This document shows positions 12,590-25,118 of a stretch of 64,000 nt of DNA, piece after piece. Numbering within the stretch: the first letter of the stretch is position 1; every line of letters starts with the position of its first letter. The stretch covers positions 310,001 through 374,000 of the forward strand of contig JAKNDB010000103.1 of NCBI GenBank assembly GCA_024305405.1. The letters run 5' to 3'. The DNA is from Dirofilaria immitis (lineage: Eukaryota > Nematoda > Chromadorea > Rhabditida > Onchocercidae). Under the pieces are notes generated by a model, which saw nothing but the letters and a program-made list of their open reading frames with translations, did no database searches and was not told where the DNA came from. Position numbers and translations under genes: made by a program.

Positions 12590-14891
12590 TGTTTATTTTT
12601 TCATATGAAAGAAAATAAAAAAGGCTTACATTTATATCATGTAGTCGATTATTCAGCTCAACTATAGTATTTTCATCAGAAATTGATATTGGTATAGCTT
12701 GCAGTAATGAGAGTTGTATTTCAACTTCGTCTTTATTTGCATTAAATGTCGTTAATGCTGCAAATTTCTCTTCAACTACAGCAGCTAAACGTTTTAGAAT
12801 ATCATTCACTTGTCCTAATAACCAATTATTCTTTTCTCGTAGCTCATTACCTTCATAACCGGGAGGAATATTTTCGAGCAGATTTTCAAGATGATGTTTC
12901 TTTCCCTCTAATTCATTTAATATATCATTTTGCTTTTCAACTGTTAGCATTGATATTTGTTCCATTTCATTAATGTAATTTTGCATACTTTCATTGATTA
13001 AATTTATTTCCGGAATTATAGCATATAATTTGGCACGATCTGTTAACTTTTCTTTCTTATCATCAAGTGCATTTTGTAATTCGACAATACGACCAAATAG
13101 ATCATCAGTTACTAATGAGCGTTTTACCATACCTTCCGAATTTTGTAATCTTTCTTCTAGTTTTCAACTTTCCCTTTGAGTTTTCGCAAATTTTCAGCTA
13201 ATTGAGCAATATTTTCTAATTGTTGTAATGGTTCAATATTAGGATCAATTGTAATAACATCATCACCAATTGAGGTTAATGTAGATAATATTTCATTTAT
13301 ATCATTCATCAATTCTTGCTCCTTTCGTATATCTTTTTCGAGAGGAATAAGCAAATTTTTGATTTTCATCTTTACACTATCTGCTTTCTTTACTAAATTC
13401 TCTTTGAACTTATCTTCTCTAATATTTTCCATTGCTGATATCGGAATTTGATCCAGAAGAGAACGTAAATGATTGACATCTTCCATGGCTATTGATAAAT
13501 CTTGTGAAATAATGTATTTATTGATAAAATCATCAGCTTTTTGTTCCATACAATCAAGCTCTTGTTGAATATTATCAAAAGATTTTCTTGTTCCTTTGCA
13601 TGATTCAATTTATCATTCACACGTGTTGATAAATTATTATATCGATTTGTTAATGCATCGACATTATGATAAAGCTGTTCGATATTTTCAGTTTTTACGG
13701 GTAGTAATAAATCTCTAATACGATCAGATTTTCAATTATCATTGGTAAAATTATATCTCTGAAATTCTTCAATGTACTAGTTGTTATTTCAAGCTTTTCA
13801 AAATCATTTTCGGCATTAATAACAGTTTGCTCAAAATCATTGATCAAACTTGACAAATTATTTTCAGCTTCTAGTTCTTGCTTCTTCTTCACAATCTCAT
13901 CGTGCCATTGTTGGAAATTTTTGTTCACATCTGATAAACGATTATCAAAATCTTCAACTACAGAAATAGGCTTCAATAATGGTATTAATTGTTCTTTTAA
14001 TTCATATAATTTTTCCAATGATTTTCGTAACTCATTAACATCATTGAATCCTTTATTAGCAATAGCCAATTCGCAGCTGGCATTTGGACATTCTAATTTA
14101 CGTACATTATTTTCAAGATCAATCAGTTGTTCGTTTATCTTGCCCGCTATTTCATCAAATTTATTCAGCATATCAAATCGATCTTCCAAATTCCTTTCAA
14201 TATTATCATATTTTTCATTTAGTGTTGAAATTTCATTAATTATTTTTCACGTAACGAATCCGTATTCGGTATTCCTTCCAATTTATCATATGCATCTTGT
14301 AAAACTAACAAATGTGATCGACCATTTTTGAGATCATCAATTGCTTTCTGCAAATCGCTTGTTGTCATATTGATATCATTTTCAACTTTGTACGCTTCAT
14401 CCATCATATAATATAGCTGTTGACTTTCATTGTTAATTGTCGATTGTAATTTCATATGAGCAAATTCATTAATTATTTGCTCTTGAGTTTCATTTAAAAG
14501 CTTATTAAGATTTTCATATTGATCAATTATGGATGATATCTTTAAAGCATCTGAATGCAGCACCAATTTCATCGGTTTGTTTTCCTTTTCTTTTAGTTGT
14601 TCCAATGTATTGCTTATTTCTTCAAGCTCATTTTTAATTCTTCTAATCGTGGAATTTCTATTTCATCACATTGTACATTACGAATCATTATAGCATTGTC
14701 GCTCAATTTGTTCAATCGATTGATCAAATCATTTTGTATGTTAAGAAGTTGCTTTTCTGTTGAAATATCATCAGTAAGTGATGATAACAATTTCTGAAAT
14801 ATTTTTCCAATTATAAATTTATAAAAATTAATAAATAACTATATAAAACATAATAACAACTATAAGAATTCAAAGAGAGAGAAAAGAGAGA

Positions 14892-14937
<46 letters not shown>

Positions 14938-17631
14938 AAAAGAGAAAATATATATATAATCAAATAAAATTGATACCTCAACATCTTCAGCAGCTTTTTC
15001 AATTTTTTGCCTTATAGTATCGATAGCAGGAAGATAAATAGGTAAATTTTGTCGTATAATTTGTTCCTCATCTATTATTTTTGTAACATTTGCATTATCT
15101 GATCTTGTAATCGTTTCAACATATCTATATCATTGATTGCTGTCATATATGATTGCGGTTGTGAATAGCTAATAAATAGTTTCTCGATATTATCCATTAT
15201 TATTCGTATTTGATCTTCTAATTCATTTTTAGCAATTTTCCAATCATTTAGTGATTTCAGATGATTTGCGATAGAATCCCGTAAAACATGTAGCTTATCA
15301 GTAAGAGATATTGCTTCATTCAACATTTTTTCCATATCAATATGCTGTTCGTTAGTTATGATACTGCGATCAAAATCTTTCAACTTATCCAATGTTGAAG
15401 ATAAGAATTGTTCCAAATTTTCAATATTTTTCACTTTTTCTCCAATATCTTCTTCATTATCAACATTTTTTAGATCTATATCATATGTAAGCAATTGATT
15501 GCCCAACGATAATTTTTCTTCTAGCTTTGCAAGCTCTAATTGTATTATTGTTATTTGTTCTTTTTCCGCTAGCTTGTCATCCAACTTTTTCTGTAAAAGA
15601 TGATTTTATTAATGATTTAAGAATATTACATGAAAATATAATTGCTATAAAAATGATCATATTATAAAATGTGAAAAAATAAATAAATAAAAATAAAAAA
15701 ATAATCCATATTTATTTTAATTTAAAGAAGTAAATTTACCTTGCATTTCTCAGCGAATTTTTGCGTATTTTCAAGTTCAGAATGAAGAGATGGAAGATTT
15801 ATATTCCCTAAATGTGAACGAGAAATAAGCTCATTCATTGGTGGCAAAATTTCATCTATTGTTTCATTTAGCGCTGATTCAAATGCATTAATTTGTTCAT
15901 CAATTTCAGGTAATGTTTGTTTATCTTTCATTTGTTTTTCTTCCGATTCTTCCTCTTCCATAATTGGGGTTAAATTTGTCCGTATCACATTCATGCGATT
16001 GAGTAATTCGGCTAGCTTAATTTCTATTTCTTTTTCAAGCGAATCATGCTCAACTTTATTTACTCGCAATTTTTGCATCTCTGCAGCCAAAATTTGCATA
16101 TTCTCATCTTCTATAGGAAGCTGTTGTAATTGTTCTTCAAGTTTCATCAATATTTCTTCATTATATGGTTCAGTACGCAATTTTTCCAATTCCATCTTCA
16201 TAATCATTGCCTTTTCTTGATTTTCTGCTTTTGTAAGATTATCCAATTGTTGGTTAAGAAGTAAACAAATATCATTCAATTGTTTTGTCAATGTTTCAAT
16301 GGATGGTTGAGATATACGATCAACATGTGTACGAGTTCGTTTTGCTTCATCATCTTTTGTTTGAAGAAATTGTAAGTGAGCTTGGAATGGAGGCAATTGA
16401 TAATTAAGTATCTGAAATAAAAAAAAATTCAAAAAAATTATTTAATGAATTATAAAAAAACTATTTAAAAAAATAAAATAATTAAAAACGAAAAGTTCGA
16501 TGATAAAAATATATTCATAACCTCCTCAAGTTGTTCACGAACAATCGGCTCGATTAAAAGTTTGTCATTAATATATTCTAATTCTTGAGCCAATTGTTGG
16601 GCAGATTCATTCAAAATATTTTCATCATGTAGCTCGCTATTCATCAAAGATATGAGATTTTCATACTGCTGTTGTGTTTGCTCAACATCCACATCATAAA
16701 AACGAACATCAGCGTATGCAGTTTCTAATGGATCTAATTGTTCAGAAAGGCTTTGTAATTTTATCATCAAATCACGTAAGTCATTCAGTTCTTCAGCTGC
16801 TTTCTGAAATGAATATAATTTAGCTTGAATAGTTAAGCAAAAAAAATTAAGTAATTTGATAATTAATAAAATAGAAAATTTTCATACAAACCTTAAGTTT
16901 ATCGAGATCATCAACCACTTGTTCACAGGATCTAATCTGCTTATTGCCAATTTCATCCAGTGGTTTCCGTTTTTTCAAGCTGATCTGTTGCATTATCTCG
17001 TTCATTAACAAACTGTGACCATAGATTGGCATGATTTGACAAATTGGCTTCGAGTATTTTTGCATCCTTAACTATTGCTTTCAAACGTATAGCTACTTCT
17101 TCATTTTCTGGCATTATATTAAGCAATTCTGTTGCCATTTCAAGAGGGCTCACAAATGCATCCAATATTGTAGTGTATATTGTTGGAATTGCTTCAGCAT
17201 CATTCAGCACTTCTTTACCTTTTTTAATCAAAGCGTTCAATTCGTTACATAAATGATTGCCATCTTCATATATTTTTTCTGCGGCACGTAAATTAATGAT
17301 TTGCTTCTCAATTATTTCTCGATAATTCTGAAATCAAATAAATATAACAAATGAAATAAATAAGAAATAATAAACTAAGACTGAAATCTAATTTCAGTAA
17401 TTTCATCCACATCTATATACATATTATTATTAAATTTATACCTTAAGACGATCCAAAGCTTCTTCGATTGTATGAAGAAGATTATGTTTTTCAGTAATTT
17501 TTCCACATCAAGATTTCTTTCATCAGCATCATCGATCTTATTTTTAAGCTTTTCCAAATTAGCAAATTTATCCTAAATGATAAATAATTATGAATTATAA
17601 GTGAATGATATTAAATTTATTTCATATTTTA

Positions 17632-17678
<47 letters not shown>

Positions 17679-19974
17679 TGTTTATTTTTTCATATGAAAG
17701 AAAATAAAAAAAGGCTTACATTTATATCATGTAGTCGATTATTCAGCTCAACTATAGTATTTTCATCAGAAATTGATATTGGTATAGCTTGCAGTAATGA
17801 GAGTTGTATTTCAACTTCGTCTTTATTTGCATTAAATGTCGTTAATGCTGCAAATTTCTCTTCAACTACAGCAGCTAAACGTTTTAGAATATCATTCACT
17901 TGTCCTAATAACCAATTATTCTTTTCTCGTAGCTCATTACCTTCATAACCGGGAGGAATATTTTCGAGCAGATTTTCAAGATGATGTTTCTTTCCCTCTA
18001 ATTCATTTAATATATCATTTTGCTTTTCAACTGTTAGCATTGATATTTGTTCCATTTCATTAATGTAATTTTGCATACTTTCATTGATTAAATTTATTTC
18101 CGGAATTATAGCATATAATTTGGCACGATCTGTTAACTTTTCTTTCTTATCATCAAGTGCATTTTGTAATTCGACAATACGACCAAATAGATCATCAGTT
18201 ACTAATGAGCGTTTTACCATACCTTCCGAATTTTGTAATCTTTCTTCTAGTTTTTCAACTTTCCCTTTGAGTTTTCGCAAATTTTCAGCTAATTGAGCAA
18301 TATTTTCTAATTGTTGTAATGGTTCAATATTAGGATCAATTGTAATAACATCATCACCAATTGAGGTTAATGTAGATAATATTTCATTTATATCATTCAT
18401 CAATTCTTGCTCCTTTCGTATATCTTTTTCGAGAGGAATAAGCAAATTTTTGATTTTCATCTTTACACTATCTGCTTTCTTTACTAAATTCTCTTTGAAC
18501 TTATCTTCTCTAATATTTTCCATTGCTGATATCGGAATTTGATCCAGAAGAGAACGTAAATGATTGACATCTTCCATGGCTATTGATAAATCTTGTGAAA
18601 TAATGTATTTATTGATAAAATCATCAGCTTTTTGTTCCATACAATCAAGCTCTTGTTGAATATTATCAAAAGATTTTCTTGTTCCTTTGCATGATTCAAT
18701 TTATCATTCACACGTGTTGATAAATTATTATATCGATTTGTTAATGCATCGACATTATGATAAAGCTGTTCGATATTTTCAGTTTTTACGGGTAGTAATA
18801 AATCTCTAATACGATCAGATTTTTCAATTATCATTGGTAAAATTATATCTCTGAAATTCTTCAATGTACTAGTTGTTATTTCAAGCTTTTCAAAATCATT
18901 TTCGGCATTAATAACAGTTTGCTCAAAATCATTGATCAAACTTGACAAATTATTTTCAGCTTCTAGTTCTTGCTTCTTCTTCACAATCTCATCGTGCCAT
19001 TGTTGGAAATTTTTGTTCACATCTGATAAACGATTATCAAAATCTTCAACTACAGAAATAGGCTTCAATAATGGTATTAATTGTTCTTTTAATTCATATA
19101 ATTTTTCCAATGATTTTCGTAACTCATTAACATCATTGAATCCTTTATTAGCAATAGCCAATTCGCAGCTGGCATTTGGACATTCTAATTTACGTACATT
19201 ATTTTCAAGATCAATCAGTTGTTCGTTTATCTTGCCCGCTATTTCATCAAATTTATTCAGCATATCAAATCGATCTTCCAAATTCCTTTCAATATTATCA
19301 TATTTTTCATTTAGTGTTGAAATTTCATTAATTATTTTTTCACGTAACGAATCCGTATTCGGTATTCCTTCCAATTTATCATATGCATCTTGTAAAACTA
19401 ACAAATGTGATCGACCATTTTTGAGATCATCAATTGCTTTCTGCAAATCGCTTGTTGTCATATTGATATCATTTTCAACTTTGTACGCTTCATCCATCAT
19501 ATAATATAGCTGTTGACTTTCATTGTTAATTGTCGATTGTAATTTCATATGAGCAAATTCATTAATTATTTGCTCTTGAGTTTCATTTAAAAGCTTATTA
19601 AGATTTTCATATTGATCAATTATGGATGATATCTTTAAAGCATCTGAATGCAGCACCAATTTCATCGGTTTGTTTTCCTTTTCTTTTAGTTGTTCCAATG
19701 TATTGCTTATTTCTTCAAGCTCATTTTTAATTCTTCTAATCGTGGAATTTCTATTTCATCACATTGTACATTACGAATCATTATAGCATTGTCGCTCAAT
19801 TTGTTCAATCGATTGATCAAATCATTTTGTATGTTAAGAGTTGCTTTTCTGTTGAAATATCATCAGTAAGTGATGATAACAATTTCTGAAATATTTTTCC
19901 AATTATAAATTTATAAAAATTAATAAATAACTATATAAAACATAATAACAACTATAAGAATTCAAAGAGAGAGA

Positions 19975-20027
<53 letters not shown>

Positions 20028-22719
20028 AAAGAGAAAATATATATATAATCAAATAAAATTGATACCTCAACATCTTCAGCAGCTTTTTCAATTTTTTGCC
20101 TTATAGTATCGATAGCAGGAAGATAAATAGGTAAATTTTGTCGTATAATTTGTTCCTCATCTATTATTTTTTGTAACATTTGCATTATCTGATCTTGTAA
20201 TCGTTTCAACATATCTATATCATTGATTGCTGTCATATATGATTGCGGTTGTGAATAGCTAATAAATAGTTTCTCGATATTATCCATTATTATTCGTATT
20301 TGATCTTCTAATTCATTTTTAGCAATTTTCCAATCATTTAGTGATTTCAGATGATTTGCGATAGAATCCCGTAAAACATGTAGCTTATCAGTAAGAGATA
20401 TTGCTTCATTCAACATTTTTCCATATCAATATGCTGTTCGTTAGTTATGATACTGCGATCAAAATCTTTCAACTTATCCAATGTTGAAGATAAGAATTGT
20501 TCCAAATTTTCAATATTTTTCACTTTTTCTCCAATATCTTCTTCATTATCAACATTTTTTAGATCTATATCATATGTAAGCAATTGATTGCCCAACGATA
20601 ATTTTCTTCTAGCTTTGCAAGCTCTAATTGTATTATTGTTATTTGTTCTTTTTCCGCTAGCTTGTCATCCAACTTTTTCTGTAAAGATGATTTTATTAAT
20701 GATTTAAGAATATTACATGAAAATATAATTGCTATAAAAATGATCATATTATAAAATGTGAAAAAATAAATAAATAAAAATAAAAAAATAATCCATATTT
20801 ATTTTAATTTAAAAAGTAAATTTACCTTGCATTTCTCAGCGAATTTTTGCGTATTTTCAAGTTCAGAATGAAGAGATGGAAGATTTATATTCCCTAAATG
20901 TGAACGAGAAATAAGCTCATTCATTGGTGGCAAAATTTCATCTATTGTTTCATTTAGCGCTGATTCAAATGCATTAATTTGTTCATCAATTTCAGGTAAT
21001 GTTTGTTTATCTTTCATTTGTTTTTCTTCCGATTCTTCCTCTTCCATAATTGGGGTTAAATTTGTCCGTATCACATTCATGCGATTGAGTAATTCGGCTA
21101 GCTTAATTTCTATTTCTTTTTCAAGCGAATCATGCTCAACTTTATTTACTCGCAATTTTTGCATCTCTGCAGCCAAAATTTGCATATTCTCATCTTCTAT
21201 AGGAAGCTGTTGTAATTGTTCTTCAAGTTTCATCAATATTTCTTCATTATATGGTTCAGTACGCAATTTTTCCAATTCCATCTTCATAATCATTGCCTTT
21301 TCTTGATTTTCTGCTTTTGTAAGATTATCCAATTGTTGGTTAAGAAGTAAACAAATATCATTCAATTGTTTTGTCAATGTTTCAATGGATGGTTGAGATA
21401 TACGATCAACATGTGTACGAGTTCGTTTTGCTTCATCATCTTTTGTTTGAAGAAATTGTAAGTGAGCTTGGAATGGAGGCAATTGATAATTAAGTATCTG
21501 AAATAAAAAAAAATTCAAAAAAATTATTTAATGAATTATAAAAAAAACTATTTAAAAAAATAAAATAATTAAAAACGAAAAGTTCGATGATAAAAATATA
21601 TTCATAACCTCCTCAAGTTGTTCACGAACAATCGGCTCGATTAAAAGTTTGTCATTAATATATTCTAATTCTTGAGCCAATTGTTGGGCAGATTCATTCA
21701 AAATATTTTCATCATGTAGCTCGCTATTCATCAAAGATATGAGATTTTCATACTGCTGTTGTGTTTGCTCAACATCCACATCATAAAAACGAACATCAGC
21801 GTATGCAGTTTCTAATGGATCTAATTGTTCAGAAAGGCTTTGTAATTTTATCATCAAATCACGTAAGTCATTCAGTTCTTCAGCTGCTTTCTGAAATGAA
21901 TATAATTTAGCTTGAATAGTTAAGCAAAAAAAATTAAGTAATTTGATAATTAATAAAATAGAAAATTTTCATACAAACCTTAAGTTTATCGAGATCATCA
22001 ACCACTTGTTCACAGGATCTAATCTGCTTATTGCCAATTTCATCCAGTGGTTTCCGTTTTTTCAAGCTGATCTGTTGCATTATCTCGTTCATTAACAAAC
22101 TGTGACCATAGATTGGCATGATTTGACAAATTGGCTTCGAGTATTTTTGCATCCTTAACTATTGCTTTCAAACGTATAGCTACTTCTTCATTTTCTGGCA
22201 TTATATTAAGCAATTCTGTTGCCATTTCAAGAGGGCTCACAAATGCATCCAATATTGTAGTGTATATTGTTGGAATTGCTTCAGCATCATTCAGCACTTC
22301 TTTACCTTTTTTAATCAAAGCGTTCAATTCGTTACATAAATGATTGCCATCTTCATATATTTTTTCTGCGGCACGTAAATTAATGATTTGCTTCTCAATT
22401 ATTTCTCGATAATTCTGAAATCAAATAAATATAACAAATGAAATAAATAAGAAATAATAAACTAAGACTGAAATCTAATTTCAGTAATTTCATCCACATC
22501 TATATACATATTATTATTAAATTTATACCTTAAGACGATCCAAAGCTTCTTCGATTGTATGAAGAAGATTATGTTTTTCAGTAATTTTTTCCACATCAAG
22601 ATTTCTTTCATCAGCATCATCGATCTTATTTTTAAGCTTTTCCAAATTAGCAAATTTATCCTAAATGATAAATAATTATGAATTATAAGTGAATGATATT
22701 AAATTTATTTCATATTTTA

Positions 22720-22764
<45 letters not shown>

Positions 22765-25070
22765 TGTTTATTTTTTCATATGAAAGAAAATAAAAAAAGG
22801 CTTACATTTATATCATGTAGTCGATTATTCAGCTCAACTATAGTATTTTCATCAGAAATTGATATTGGTATAGCTTGCAGTAATGAGAGTTGTATTTCAA
22901 CTTCGTCTTTATTTGCATTAAATGTCGTTAATGCTGCAAATTTCTCTTCAACTACAGCAGCTAAACGTTTTAGAATATCATTCACTTGTCCTAATAACCA
23001 ATTATTCTTTTCTCGTAGCTCATTACCTTCATAACCGGGAGGAATATTTTCGAGCAGATTTTCAAGATGATGTTTCTTTCCCTCTAATTCATTTAATATA
23101 TCATTTTGCTTTTCAACTGTTAGCATTGATATTTGTTCCATTTCATTAATGTAATTTTGCATACTTTCATTGATTAAATTTATTTCCGGAATTATAGCAT
23201 ATAATTTGGCACGATCTGTTAACTTTTCTTTCTTATCATCAAGTGCATTTTGTAATTCGACAATACGACCAAATAGATCATCAGTTACTAATGAGCGTTT
23301 TACCATACCTTCCGAATTTTGTAATCTTTCTTCTAGTTTTTCAACTTTCCCTTTGAGTTTTCGCAAATTTTCAGCTAATTGAGCAATATTTTCTAATTGT
23401 TGTAATGGTTCAATATTAGGATCAATTGTAATAACATCATCACCAATTGAGGTTAATGTAGATAATATTTCATTTATATCATTCATCAATTCTTGCTCCT
23501 TTCGTATATCTTTTTCGAGAGGAATAAGCAAATTTTTGATTTTCATCTTTACACTATCTGCTTTCTTTACTAAATTCTCTTTGAACTTATCTTCTCTAAT
23601 ATTTTCCATTGCTGATATCGGAATTTGATCCAGAAGAGAACGTAAATGATTGACATCTTCCATGGCTATTGATAAATCTTGTGAAATAATGTATTTATTG
23701 ATAAAATCATCAGCTTTTTGTTCCATACAATCAAGCTCTTGTTGAATATTATCAAAAGATTTTCTTGTTCCTTTGCATGATTCAATTTATCATTCACACG
23801 TGTTGATAAATTATTATATCGATTTGTTAATGCATCGACATTATGATAAAGCTGTTCGATATTTTCAGTTTTTACGGGTAGTAATAAATCTCTAATACGA
23901 TCAGATTTTTCAATTATCATTGGTAAAATTATATCTCTGAAATTCTTCAATGTACTAGTTGTTATTTCAAGCTTTTCAAAATCATTTTCGGCATTAATAA
24001 CAGTTTGCTCAAAATCATTGATCAAACTTGACAAATTATTTTCAGCTTCTAGTTCTTGCTTCTTCTTCACAATCTCATCGTGCCATTGTTGGAAATTTTT
24101 GTTCACATCTGATAAACGATTATCAAAATCTTCAACTACAGAAATAGGCTTCAATAATGGTATTAATTGTTCTTTTAATTCATATAATTTTTCCAATGAT
24201 TTTCGTAACTCATTAACATCATTGAATCCTTTATTAGCAATAGCCAATTCGCAGCTGGCATTTGGACATTCTAATTTACGTACATTATTTTCAAGATCAA
24301 TCAGTTGTTCGTTTATCTTGCCCGCTATTTCATCAAATTTATTCAGCATATCAAATCGATCTTCCAAATTCCTTTCAATATTATCATATTTTTCATTTAG
24401 TGTTGAAATTTCATTAATTATTTTTTCACGTAACGAATCCGTATTCGGTATTCCTTCCAATTTATCATATGCATCTTGTAAAACTAACAAATGTGATCGA
24501 CCATTTTTGAGATCATCAATTGCTTTCTGCAAATCGCTTGTTGTCATATTGATATCATTTTCAACTTTGTACGCTTCATCCATCATATAATATAGCTGTT
24601 GACTTTCATTGTTAATTGTCGATTGTAATTTCATATGAGCAAATTCATTAATTATTTGCTCTTGAGTTTCATTTAAAAGCTTATTAAGATTTTCATATTG
24701 ATCAATTATGGATGATATCTTTAAAGCATCTGAATGCAGCACCAATTTCATCGGTTTGTTTTCCTTTTCTTTTAGTTGTTCCAATGTATTGCTTATTTCT
24801 TCAAGCTCATTTTTAATTCTTCTAATCGTGGAATTTCTATTTCATCACATTGTACATTACGAATCATTATAGCATTGTCGCTCAATTTGTTCAATCGATT
24901 GATCAAATCATTTTGTATGTTAAGAAGTTGCTTTTCTGTTGAAATATCATCAGTAAGTGATGATAACAATTTCTGAAATATTTTTCCAATTATAAATTTA
25001 TAAAAATTAATAAATAACTATATAAAACATAATAACAACTATAAGAATTCAAAGAGAGAGAAAAGAGAGA

Positions 25071-25118
<48 letters not shown>

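Noticed and set aside
12247..22422. Reading repeat copies B and C as pseudogene copies of A
   Set aside because: Splice sites, exons b and c and all motifs are intact, and the breaks are one-base changes, nearly all in homopolymers. Transcript through them is required to connect the CH domains to KASH.
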